From: Ignelater luminosus
Lineage: Eukaryota > Arthropoda > Insecta > Coleoptera > Elateridae
NCBI GenBank assembly: GCA_011009095.1
Contig: VTPC01003835.1
Span: forward strand, 30,818-94,817
Direction: 5' to 3'
Length of the DNA stretch: 64,000 nucleotides
In this document: positions 1 through 11,139 of the stretch, in pieces
How positions within the stretch are numbered: the stretch's first letter is position 1
How the letters are laid out: each line of letters starts with the position of its first letter
Position numbers and translations under genes: made by a program
Notes under the pieces: model-generated
Databases searched by the model: none
Told to the model about the DNA's origin: nothing
Seen by the model: the letters and a program-made list of their open reading frames with translations, nothing else

Positions 1-1873
1 TTAATCACTATTATGATTTTGTGTTATAAATCTTAAATATTTTTATATCACACAATAAGACTTTGATATTTCTCATTTTTTAATCTCCGTTTGTTTGTTT
101 TAACTTTAATTTTTAAACGATCAGGCTTATCTGATTATTATATCTATAACAATACATTTGTTTGCACATTTTGTAATTTTGTATATTATTCTAATTTTAA
201 AATGTTAATTTATAATTCGTATGTCTGCAACTGTAGGAAATATTTAAATAAAAATCCCATGACGTATGATGTACAATACAAAAAAAATGATTAAAAAAGA
301 TTAGATAACAAAAGAATATTAAACTACACTAATAATTATTAGTATTATTATAATTGTAATAATAAAAGAACCAGTTTCAACCAATTTAACGCCATTAACA
401 TGTTTATAGGTAAACGAGAGGGATAAACGCATTGATAGAATTATAACTGGAACAAGACATTAAAATCATTAATTGGTTTACATATATGGTTTTTTAATGT
501 ATTACCATCTGCTTCTTTAAGAATAATGCACTCTGTGAGGTGCGTACTCAGAAACAGAAACTCAGAAACAAGAGCCGTCCACCTAAGAGAAATATCATTA
601 CGATGCCATCATCAATGCACTTGAAATTCTTCAATTTACAATTTTTAAATTTGATGGATGTTAGTACTACGTAAACAGGAAGATAATTTTGAAAAAATGT
701 TACGGATTAAAAAATTATTATCAAGCTGCTTTTATCTGATAATCAGGAGCTAAATCTAATGATTGTTTTATTAATTTTAATTGTTTGGTTCAATTACGCA
801 TATTCTGGCAGGAAATTTTAGTTCTTGTTTTTGTTTTGAAATTTCTATAAATACATAAAATGAGGTATATCAGTTACTTATGGTTATGATGTTAAAATAT
901 CTACTCGTCAAACGTGTGCTTCTGCTAAATAATTAGTAAACAGTGATAAATTCTGTTTACAGCGTTTAATCATGGCAAACAACACTTATTGGCAATTTTA
1001 AACCCCAAATAGTATTAACTTTATTATGTTTCTACATTTGCCAATATGCCGTTTATTCATCCCGTTTGTTTTATCTCCCAGGTTGCGCAATAGCTGGAGA
1101 ACATCCTTGTAATGTTTCTCAAAAGGTTCTTTGGGGAGAAGTTTATTGCTATAAATCTTCTCAGAAGCAAAAATCAAAAGGAAAGAAGCTTAGTAATTTA
1201 GTCAAAAAAATACATTTTGCAAAATTGAAGCATTTTTAATTTCTAATTATAAATTGCGAATAATTTGAGTGAATCTCTGCGGAGATCTTTCGTTCCATCT
1301 GAATACTGCACTAAAACAATTAGTATTTACTTTAACAGTTTAAACTTTCAAAAGAGAAGAAATTAGTTACAAAAGATCGCCAAGACAATGACTGATTCAG
1401 ATCCTCATAAATATAAAACGTGCCGGCATATTTATAAAAGAGAGTCCGTAGTTTAAAGACAAGAAATATTGCGCTTCAAGATCAAGAATTCTTTTACTGC
1501 GACTGGAGAGACCAGGTTCAGTTTTTCTTCTGAAGCATTTATACGTTAGTCAAGAAATACTACTTGTATCCTTCATTAACTGTGGAAGATGCCACATATA
1601 TAAAAAAAGGATCTCAATTTTAAAATCGGCCCGTCTCATTTTAACAGTAGATCAGATTTTAAAATGACAAAACCAATATTTTGCAAAATCAATGTTAAGT
1701 TTCTTAATTGTATCTACTGCTTGCCTAAGAAAACATTTCTTTCTTATCGGTAGAAATGTAAATTGAAGCAAAAACATCGTCTTCATACATTCAACTACCA
1801 CCAAACTTAAAACTTCCAACTTTATTAGTGTATTATGAACTAGCCTTAAAGCTGCTAAAGTTGTGCTAACGCC
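1..1873. other. AT-rich non-coding stretch
   Basis: No reading frame here has coding character: the longest open frame is about 67 codons of low-complexity AT-rich sequence. I see no splice-site-bounded exon, RNA gene or transposon end. It may be intergenic or intronic DNA. Confidence 0.5.
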
Positions 1874-2144
1874 AGAGATATGGTAGGGGTAGATGAGATG
1901 ACGCCGTATTAAAACATTATATATGTTTAAGCCAACATGTACAACGTACGTTTCTATTTTTTACTCTTTTCATAACATTATATTCGTCAGTGATTCTCGA
2001 ATGCTCTTTATCTACACCGGGCTCGATACGGTCTAACCAGATTCTTGCGCGGTATGTTGGGTATGTTTACAACGTAGGCTGGCGTTTGGTCGGTATAACA
2101 CGTGTTGCCTAATTTGCAAAGTTTCCAGATTAAACTTTTAAAAG

Positions 2145-2250
2145 TATTTTGTTTGTTGTCGTTTTTTTTGTTATTTTTGTCATTTGTTATTTTTTCATTT
2201 ATTTGTTATTGTTGTTAGTTTGTTACTGTTGTCGTGTTTTTGTTATTGTT
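2145..2250 (+). repeat. TTGTT-rich low-complexity tract
   Basis: About 105 bases made almost wholly of T and G in degenerate TTGTTA/TTGTT units, ending directly in front of the THAP start codon. It may be 5' leader or promoter-proximal simple sequence. It has no coding meaning. Confidence 0.6.
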
Positions 2251-2253
2251 AAA

Positions 2254-2579
2254 ATGGGCTACAAACTTTGTATTGTTTGTAAATCCACTTCACGAGATGA
2301 AACACTGAATTTTCATGAGTAAGTGTTACATTTAATTGCCCACAATTTTTGCTTAATCTATTAATTGACAGGCGTGATATCATAGTAATCTTACTTTGTA
2401 GATTTCCAAAAGATAAGTATCGTCAACGTGCTTGGATTGATGCATGCAAATTGGAGGAATGTCAATTAAAAGCTTCTTCTACTATTTGTTCCAAACATTT
2501 TACAGAGTTGGATTACAATTCAATGATTGTAACAAGACGACGTTTACATAATTCAGGATATACAATTTTTTGTTCATAG
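2254..2579 (+). CDS. small two-exon THAP-domain protein
   Basis: Exon 1 is 2254-2318 and exon 2 is 2402-2579, joined across an 83-bp intron with a GTAAGT donor and a TTTGTAG acceptor. The joined frame gives 80 residues. It has the C2CH zinc signature of THAP domains: Cys6-x2-Cys9, then Cys51-x2-His54. The invariant Pro24, Trp33 and Phe55 are also present, with the HEFPKD stretch across the splice junction. THAP domains bind DNA in a sequence-specific way. The usual AVPTIF-like box at the domain end is not recognisable (it reads SGYTIFCS), and there is no second domain. It is therefore either a THAP-only protein, the first exons of a longer gene, or a P-element-like fragment. The start ATG follows AAA, a good context. 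Confidence 0.55.
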
Positions 2580-3138
2580 CTACTGTGATAGATTTTCTTT
2601 GATTCGTATTACTTGCATTCAACATACGACATACGAGCATTGCATTTTTGTCTTTATTTAAGTTAAACTGTTTATTACTTTTCATTATTGTTTTTGATGT
2701 CAGTGCAAGAATAATACTAACTAGAAATTGACATTAACTTGCTACCTCTTTACTGTCCATTTTTATCATCTTGGGTGGTTAATTTAGTTCACAATGATTT
2801 TCAAATAATGATTAAAATGATCAATTATTATTTTACTTGATTAATGACTGATTTAGTGATCAATTTTTGGTAATATACTAAATTATTAAATTTATAGTAA
2901 TAAAATAAAATTTGTTCACTGTTCAATTTCTATTATTTAAATATCGTTAACCAGCGCGGGTTTCTGAATTTCAACCAATTACAGTGATTGCTAGGTTTAG
3001 AAAGAGCAAGTTATACTTTGCATTTGAGCTTGGTATATGTAAGAAAGAGACAAAAAGTGGCAATAGTGTCTGTACTTAATCAGACATGTTAGCTTTGAGT
3101 TTAAACTACATACCAACATCTACCCCTACCATATCTCT

Positions 3139-4288
3139 CGCTAACGCATTGTCTTCACCACAATTCCTCACCAGTTCGTTACATCATCCGTCAATATGTG
3201 CATCAGAGTCGACGCAAGCTTCCATGGCAGAAGGAAATTCGTTCTTACTAACAACACAACAACAAAGAGTGCAGTTGCGCAGACGAGCTTTTAGCCCAAC
3301 TTTTATTCACGGTAACTCAAGATGGAGGAAATACGATGCAACAATCTTGTAGCTGTGTCGAATGTTCTAAACACCAATAAGGCTGAGGATCTATGTCCGT
3401 CTATCTTGCCGTCGTAAAAGATTCTAACTACCACATCGATTTAAATGGCATACCTCAGCAGCAACGAGCAAGCAATTGAAGTAAAAAGATTTCCACTTAA
3501 CGCAGAAATCTATCTACCGCTTCACCCAAGATGTGAGATACATAGTGTAATGATATAACAACTTCAATGTAATGATTTCCACAACATTTAATTATAGTCT
3601 TATTTCATGGGCCGAAATTGAATTTTATTTATCAAAATTTTAAATTAATGTCAAAAATGTTTGTTAGTTATAGGTTAATGGTTATGACATTAACTTGTGT
3701 CAATGAGATTTGTCAGTTTCTATTATGAATGTCAAGATATGTTTGTCAAAAAAATTTATAAATTGATAATGATCAACTCATTCAAAGAATTTTTACATTT
3801 TTTTTATCTAACTATACTAACTATACAGTTTTATTATTTTAACTTTCTTCCTTTTTTAGTAGTTGAGATTTTACTTTATTTTTTATTTTATTTCTAATTA
3901 TACCACCTATAAACTTTAGTAGGTCCTCTTCCTCTTCTTGGGTATCCTTTGTTCACCTTTATAGCACTCATTCTCGTCTTCTCACAATTTTGCACTTTGT
4001 ATCTCATCCAATAATTGTTCACCACAGTGAAATTGGGAACGCGCACCAAGTCACTCTACTCATTTGCTTCCTTCCTCATTTTTCCATTTACTGTACTGAT
4101 TCTTTCTTCATTTCCATTTGGTCTCTCTTTGCCGATGTTTTTTTTTGTTTTAGTCAATTAATGATAAATAAAAGTCCATTTATTTGGTGTACCTTATTTT
4201 ATTTTATTTTTGATGTACTTTTCTTGTGATAACATGTCACATTGCACATAAACCGCAATAAACATAACAGAAATCATAAATATAACAA
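3139..4288. other. non-coding stretch, pyrimidine-rich towards the end
   Basis: An 88-codon open frame starts at 3086 inside the right inverted repeat, but it has no recognisable domain or splice context. The rest is AT-rich, with T/C-rich blocks around 3920-4200. No gene is supported. Confidence 0.45.
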
Positions 4289-4405
4289 ATCTTAAAAACC
4301 ATTCACATAAAAATCTTAATAACCATACACATAAACATCTTAACAACCATATAAATAACGAATATTAATAACCATTTACAAAAATAATCTTAATAGTCCA
4401 TATAC
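4289..4405 (+). repeat. minisatellite, about five 24-26 bp units
   Basis: Five imperfect units share the frame CTTAATAACCAT followed by ACACATAAA-like sequence, with a period of 24-26 bases. Unit starts are near 4291, 4315, 4339, 4364 and 4389. Units differ by a few substitutions, so the array is not recent. Confidence 0.65.
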
Positions 4406-4939
4406 ATATCTTTTTTATTATTACTTCTTTTCATTTTTTTAAAAAAAAGACTTATTTCACAATTTTCTATTTTTCATTTTTTTATATCTATCAACAACCA
4501 CACCTAGATACCCCTTTTTTCAATTTTTCTTTTCCACAAACTTCCCTTTTTTCCTTTCCTTTTTTTATTATCTAGCCGCCCACTCTAAACAACCTACTTT
4601 TCGTTATCTATTCCTAATCACAAAACCTACTGTACATGCACTTAATCATATTATATTCTTTGAATGATTAACCCTTTTTTTTATTTTAAACCATATAGTT
4701 TTGAATATCATCACAATAGATATATATAGGAATCCGTTTCTAGGATTCCATGTAAGATGTACTAGTTTGTCTGAAGGACACAACTGTACCACATCACCAG
4801 ATGAAGGTCGAATCAGTTTTTCAAGTTCAGTACAAGATATACCAATCTACCTCAAAGATACAACAATATCATCTCACGAAAGAAAATCAAATCCTCTTCA
4901 AGGGTTTAATTTCGAATGCGCAAGTCTGTATCAAAGATG

Positions 4940-5470
4940 CAAGTGAAGTTCAACACATCAAATCCAATCAGAAGACTTCAATTATTTATCGAATCAAGAA
5001 GAATTCACCATACCATCACGTGAAAGAGGTTCCGAAACCGTTTCAAGAATTCAACTGCCACCATGTTTAGTATGAAACTGGATATTGAGCCTACATGAAA
5101 CAAGCATACTCCAAAATTAGCAGTTAAGTCGATGAATTACGGTCCTCCACTTAGTCATCAAAGTTCAACATGTCAAATCCAATTCAAGACTTCAATTATT
5201 TAACAAACCGAGAAAAGTTCACATCAAAGAGGTATGGAGGTTCCAAAATCAACAATCAAGTTAAGGATTTACCGACATTTACTTAGCCCTCGGAGTTCAA
5301 CACACCGGAACCGATTAAAAAATCCAATTTGAAAAGTGAGAAGACTTCAGTTAGAAGAGTTTACCATACCATTCTGTCGCAGAGGTTTCGAATCCATTTC
5401 AAAAATTTAACTGCCATTATGTTTAGCATCACACTAGATACTGAACCTATTATAACACAAGCACACTTCG
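4940..5470 (+). repeat. diverged direct repeats
   Basis: The phrase AAGTTCAACACATCAAATCC recurs with changes near 4947, 5160 and 5297. AAGACTTCAATTATTTA recurs near 4974 and 5189, with a weaker copy at 5340. A longer block containing TTACCATACCAT, then TTCAA and ACTGCCA and ATGTTTAG, recurs near 5008-5090 and 5360-5450. The order is kept, so these are old tandem or segmental duplications. Short open frames run through them but differ between copies. Confidence 0.5.
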
Positions 5471-5599
5471 AATTCAAAGACCAAACTGAAAATTTACGGC
5501 CTTGTATCTTGCTGCCGGAGAAGAAAAGTCGCTTTGAAAATCCAACTGTACTCAAATCAAGAATCAAGTTATCGCAGCGAAGCAAGAAACAAAAATAGA

Positions 5600-8500
5600 T
5601 GGGCCAAACTATCTCAAAGCTGTTCAGTTTTCAAGAGCAGCTAAAAGATTTTCAAATTAATTCCATAATTTTAAAACCAGCCAGATTTAGTTATTTATTC
5701 AGAAATACTCAATCCTATGCTATCATTATTTATTATTCCAACACACAGTTAAGAAGATTCTTACTTACTAACCCTTTGCAGTAACCACATAAAAAAATTG
5801 GGTAGCAAAGTGATCACAATGATCAAGCAGATGAAGAGATTCCCCCTTGAAATTCTTTAAGATTTGTCTGCTAGATCTTCATTAGAAAGCCTAATTTAAA
5901 AAAATCTATCAAAGCTATTAAGCTCATTAATTTCCAATTCTAGCTAGCGTTCCATTAAAAAAAATGCATACTACGCTCTACTTTTGTAGAAAAGCAAAAT
6001 ACGATCTCCCAATGGTTTTTTCCCAATCAAAATATGAAATATCAAATGATTATGCAACTTTTTCAGACAATTCAATCGAAAGATTTCAAGTTTTTATTTA
6101 TAAATTTCAAGTGTGAGCTTCCAAAATTTCCTTACTTTAATTTGTAAATAATCTTTCGAGTTAGTGTTCGTTAGAATAACTAACTAACGTCAATGTGAAA
6201 TCCTGAAAACTATAAAGCACAAAAAAGCAATAAATAAATAAATTACATTTTTAGCATTTCATTATGGACTCCATTACCATTTTTATAGATCTCATTTATT
6301 TTAAAAATCATGTTTTGCAACACATGTTGTAAAAAAAGAAAATCTAGATCAGACACAAAAATAATTATATTTTTTCTAAGTTCAAAAATCAACTGATAGC
6401 CTTGTACTATTTTCACCTACTGATTCTTTTACTGGAGCTTTTTCAGAATTGCCAAATATATTTTGTTTCTAATGCAGAACCTGCCCCGACTAGAAATGCA
6501 TGTGCAATTTTTTGGTTATACTAACCTACTGTCTTGGTTTTTACAAAAACTAGGTCAAGTGTTGAAGATAAGTGTTAATAAATAACGATGAATCTGGAAA
6601 CCGATAGTTTCAATTGTTTGTATTGATTGTTAGATACAATTGTCTGAAACATTAGAACAATTTCTCACTTTCACTTGTCTAAGTTTATTTGTGTCCACTA
6701 GTAGTCTGCACGCATTACACAACTTTTTAGTATAATTGAGAACGCAGTATACTAACAGTAATAAAACTGAACTGTTATTAATCAGTCTGGAACGGTATAT
6801 TAAGTCAAATTGCTAATACTTTTAAATGAACTGTTAAATTATTTATTTACTTTTTTTCTTGAATTAATTACATGTTATTATTTATCAGGTTATTAAGCAT
6901 GAAGAGAATTCAATTTGAAGTAGAAAAAAGCACAATTAGAATGTTTTTATAGGCTGAATGAGTATAACATAAAATTTCAATTTTAAATACAAAGTAGTTC
7001 AATTAACTCGTTCTCCTATTCATCTATTCACACAAACTTGAACTAATTACACAAGAAAAAACATTATCAGCGTCTATCTACTCGATTTAAAGTACACACT
7101 TGAATTGAAATGAAGAAATTTCAAATGTGAGAAACTAGGTTGAAAGATAACAAAATCTTCTATAAACTTTTATTGATGTATGGAGAAGCGTTGCTATTGA
7201 CCTAGATCATGACCATACAGATCAAGATTCCTATATAGTACATATTATTATAAACATGATAACCTTTAATACCAAATGTTATGCAGATCTTTACGAGGCA
7301 AATATGTAAATAACAAAATATGTAGCACAGGCGTGTAGGAAGGTTGCAAAAAACTTTGTTTTTCAGCAATGAGGTGAACAGCTTAATAATAAAAAGTATG
7401 TAATGTAAGACGACCACAAACAAACGTGGCTATAAAACGTACTAATGGGTTACCTTTATGTTTATGCAATTGCAAAAGATTCCAATGCACTTTAAACAAG
7501 AAATACTGTCGATACTTCTGTTGCCCAATTAATAGAAAGCAACCATTTAATTTGTCATCAAGACCAGTTTTATTTCGTGGAGAAAGTTTAATCGATTCGT
7601 GATGCATCTTGGATAATTAAGAAATTATATTTTCAACGTAATAAATTCGATCAGAATCGAAATTTACCATGAACTTGTATAGGAAGAAGAGACCAATCTT
7701 ATCAAAATAATGATCGAGAGGGTGTTTCAATAAGCTCAATAAGAGTGTGACCTCAACTGTTTTTTGATTCGCGGAAATTGCGCATTCAAATCAGCACTTT
7801 CCATTTTATTTAAGTAGTAAAAACTGACATAGATAAATTAGTTATTTTTCTGATAAGTTAGCAAACTATATTACTAACAACTTTCCGGTTTTTTTATAGA
7901 CAATTCTAAGAAATTCCACTTTCTTCAGATAGACTATACTTACAAATGGTACACGAATTATTTAATTACAGTACACCTTTGTTGTGGCATCCAAAATAGT
8001 GTCCACTGTGTAACAAAAATATTTGTTTATATCTCTTTATAACGATACGGTCCAATTCTGGAAAGCTTAATTTGAATTTTTGTAAGAATAAATTCTAGTT
8101 GGTGAAATACTGTAATAATTCTTGATTTTGAAAAGTCTCTTTCACTGCGTAAATTTATTTTGCAAGTTCCGAAAGTGACTTTTACATTTTTACTTAAGTT
8201 TTATCTTTAATATACTAGCAAATGAGGAAATCTGAAGAGGAAGAAATCAAACTAACGATACATTTTTCTTGTAGGATTGTATTGTTTTTAAGTACAATGG
8301 AAGATCAACAACAACGAAATCTTCTGTATGTTAGTATTAAGAAAAAGGAAGAGAACTCTTTTTGCCAAATCTATCAAGAATTGGCAAAATCTTTTGCTAT
8401 TTCACTAGCGTTGAATTTGGCCCTAATATTGATACTGTTAGATCTAAACTCCCAAGATGTTGCTTTTCTAGTCGCGGTCCAAACCTGCGGTTCGCTCATG

Positions 8501-8739
8501 TCGCATTACAGCGCTGCTCGTTTTTTAGTCCTCTTGAAGTAGAAAGACTTTATGCATTAAGTTACATTCTGAAAATGTCTTAATAGCAATTTCTAAGAAA
8601 TTCTGGTGCAAATGAATGTTTGTATTTTGTAAAGATGGAAACAAAGTTATCTATAATTTTCTGTATTCTAAAAAGAAAAACAACAACAGTTTTGTAACAT
8701 CCTAGAAGATTTTGTCTCGTTATAGTGTACCTTAAAACT
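5600..8739. other. long AT-rich stretch without a recognisable gene
   Basis: A few frames of 60-106 codons are open. The longest (8222-8542, plus; an internal ATG at 8298 with an A at -3) has a hydrophobic middle, but I recognise no domain, and another frame overlaps it. No transposon ends or RNA genes were seen. Confidence 0.4.
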
Positions 8740-8935
8740 TGCACCAGTTCGCAGCAAATCTTTTCGAAATAACTACGTATGTTCTTCCCTCTCCATTAAC
8801 CTCTTTAAGAGAGCTAAATACTGCATTGGTCAAGCTACGCACATTCATTGGCTACCTGCGGCAGCCTAATGTTGAGTTTTGCCCTCCACTAACTTTCTCA
8901 CCTAAGCTAAATACATACGAACCCTAGTCGTGCAA
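8740..8935 (-). repeat. minus-strand copy of the repeat family found at 14.8-15.6 kb
   Basis: Read on the minus strand, this stretch has two copies of the motif TTAATGGAGAGG / TTAGTGGAGGGC. The second is followed by an ACATTAGGC...GCAGG...GCCAATGAA block. The same order of motifs occurs on the plus strand at 15016-15060 (ATTGATGGAGGG, then GACATTAGGCCACCAGAGG, then TGGCCCATTGAA). It is a dispersed moderately diverged repeat of unknown class. Confidence 0.5.
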
Positions 8936-8944
8936 GGCTGGGCC

Positions 8945-9118
8945 TCATTTTATAAAAGTCACTCCTTCACCATTTTCAACAGTCCCACTTTGATAGTCCC
9001 AGTCGTTCCTCAAATGCGAGATATCTGTCAAAAAGTCTTCTTCGGCCTTGATGGTATAATTTCTTGAATGAGGTAGAATCTGTTCTTCGTTCATGTTTAT
9101 CGGCACGGGGCCAGCCAT
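8945..9118 (-). CDS. small unrecognised open frame (57 residues)
   Basis: The minus-strand frame runs from an ATG at 9118 to a TGA at 8945-8947 and begins MAGPVPINMNEEQ. It is polar and acidic (HLRNDWDYQ, TVENGEG), with balanced codon use unlike the surrounding AT-rich noise. An in-frame stop lies three codons upstream of the ATG. It sits in a locally GC-rich island with other broken minus-strand frames next to it, so it may be a fragment of a decayed mobile element. I do not recognise the family. Evidence for expression is absent. Confidence 0.2.
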   Translation of the reverse strand: MAGPVPINMNEEQILPHSRNYTIKAEEDFLTDISHLRNDWDYQSGTVENGEGVTFIK

Positions 9119-9540
9119 TGGAATTCAGAACGGTAGCTTTCATGTAGTTTCTTCAACGCTCATCCGCTGTTGTAGTAGTGAAGTAGGCCGATCGCAGTAT
9201 ATTGAAAGTGGCGTAGTCTGGGGCGAATTGATGGTAAAGGTGGGCGACGATTATATCGTAGTACCTAAAGCCGATGTTAGTGGGCGGTCCTTGGTGGGCG
9301 TGATTGTTAGAATATCGTTAAAAGGCGATTACTGTTGTTGGTATAGGGCGTCGGTCACTTGCGAAGGGTGTGGGTTCGGCTTGATGCATCGGTAGATGTT
9401 ATAAGGCGGTGTTGGTTGGTCTAAGCAAAGATTCATTGACCTCTATGTGGATGAATTTGTAGTTGTTGTTGCTTGGTGCCCACAGCCGAGATGGTGATAT
9501 GCCGATGTATTGGCTGGTGAGAAAATGTCTATAATCCCAT
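9119..9540. other. GC-rich island of unknown nature
   Basis: This block is clearly richer in G and C than its flanks. It carries a 100-codon plus-strand frame (9093-9395, opening at an ATG) and, on the minus strand, frames interrupted by stops. Neither shows a recognisable motif. It could be a remnant of a transposon, a regulatory island or a degraded exon. Confidence 0.35.
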
Positions 9541-10442
9541 GGTCAAATTGACTTGGAGATATCATCGTTCAAATTATCGTTCACTGCAAAGTTTTTGCTT
9601 TTCGTTCGAAAGTTACTATAATTGCTTTGTGTCAGTTAGTTTGATTGTAATCAAAGAGAGTTTTTTTTGTTAGTCGTTAAGTATTCTGTTTGCAGGGAGC
9701 AGTTAGATACAAGAAGGCTCATTAAAGTAGATATTGTAAGAAACACCAAGACAATGTGAACGTGCAAGCAAGTGGAGGAGGAACCCATGCTATAACCATC
9801 TCAAACTAAAAATCTGCATAAACTTTTCTTACTTGGAAACATTAAACGCAGTAGTCTTTTCACAGAATGTTATTCGCTTTATAATTCTGCACACCTTAAC
9901 TGTTGGTTGCAACAAAAACTTTGATGTCTTAACTATTACAGCGAATCTGAAAAGAATTAATACAGACAGTTGCAGAACATGGTGAACATGGAAAACTATT
10001 TACTGTCACTTGTTTCCGCATACGACCATTTGTGATATTCTTAAAAGGGTTGAGTGTGAAATACCACATAGCAGATTGAATACCTGATAATTACAGAAAA
10101 GATAAACAAGAAGAAAGAAGAAAAAACTTGTAAATGTAGTTGTCGGAAAACTTGGGCAGTCGTGCAAAAAACTCAAAAGAAAGTTCAAAATTACGCATGA
10201 GTATGTTGGAAAAAAACTAACAAATAGAAGGTGGTAATAATAAAAGAGAATTGGCTCTTAAACACAGAAAGTATCAATTGGAATGTCAAAGGGCACTTAT
10301 TTGGGTAAATTACGACACGGTCCTTTGAATCCCATGCATCATTTGGATGTTACCATGGGCGAAAATATAGCAAAAGTATCCAACTTAAATCAATAGAGAG
10401 GTTTCGGTATTAATTAAAGGAAGAAATATATTAGGCAAATAT
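9541..10442. other. no gene seen
   Basis: This is AT-rich sequence with no frame above about 60 codons that looks coding, and no repeats or RNA genes that I could recognise. Confidence 0.4.
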
Positions 10443-10560
10443 ACAGTGTGTCCGAAAAGTATGGAATATCCTACATATCTCAGTAAATATGCATTTTATG
10501 GAAAAATGTTTCCTATAAAAGTTGTTTAGTGTTTAGTTTTACATTATAGGGCAATACCAA
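10443..10560 (+). mobile_element. possible Tc1/mariner-type transposon end
   Basis: The sequence TACAGTGTGTCCGAAAAGTA, continuing TGGAATATCC, has the form of many Tc1/mariner left ends: a TA target followed by CAG and a CCRAAAAGT block. The AAAAGTATGGA part also occurs at 33090. The partner end is not visible and may lie in the assembly gap that starts 300 bases downstream. Confidence 0.3.
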
Positions 10561-10739
10561 ATAACTATTTAAAAAAAAACAAAAGCGCAACGAATAATGC
10601 TTCAATGTTTTTTAATGGGAAGGTATCCCTTTATTGTACTCATTTGATAGAGAATGTTATTCTCTTTTCAATGATGTAAAACTTTGATACACTTGCATAA
10701 GTAAATTTTGATTTGACGTAAAACACTGAACAACTCTTA

Positions 10740-11139
10740 NNNNNNNNNNNNNNNNNNNNNNNNNNNNNNNNNNNNNNNNNNNNNNNNNNNNNNNNNNNNN
10801 NNNNNNNNNNNNNNNNNNNNNNNNNNNNNNNNNNNNNNNNNNNNNNNNNNNNNNNNNNNNNNNNNNNNNNNNNNNNNNNNNNNNNNNNNNNNNNNNNNNN
10901 NNNNNNNNNNNNNNNNNNNNNNNNNNNNNNNNNNNNNNNNNNNNNNNNNNNNNNNNNNNNNNNNNNNNNNNNNNNNNNNNNNNNNNNNNNNNNNNNNNNN
11001 NNNNNNNNNNNNNNNNNNNNNNNNNNNNNNNNNNNNNNNNNNNNNNNNNNNNNNNNNNNNNNNNNNNNNNNNNNNNNNNNNNNNNNNNNNNNNNNNNNNN
11101 NNNNNNNNNNNNNNNNNNNNNNNNNNNNNNNNNNNNNNN
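10740..11139. other. assembly gap (400 N)
   Basis: Exactly 400 undetermined bases. A 179-codon minus-strand frame that spans it is an artefact of translating N. Whatever repeat broke the assembly lies here. Confidence 0.99.

Larger units (their letters stand above)
1874..3138. mobile_element. candidate THAP-bearing element bounded by 22-bp inverted repeats
   Basis: Positions 1874-1895 and 3117-3138 are perfect 22-bp inverted copies of each other (outer end AGAGATATGG, inner end GGTAGATG). The two-exon THAP gene lies between them. Just outside, GCTAACGC on the left and its equivalent on the right continue the resemblance in scrambled order. THAP domains are the DNA-binding domain of P-element transposases, so a P-like non-autonomous or decayed element is a fair idea. 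I see no clear target-site duplication and no transposase catalytic part. The repeats could instead be two chance-inverted copies of a dispersed repeat. Confidence 0.35.

Noticed and set aside
3086..3352. 88-codon Ser/Thr/Leu-rich frame
   Set aside because: It starts within the inverted-repeat end of the THAP element and has no domain, splice context or conserved motif.
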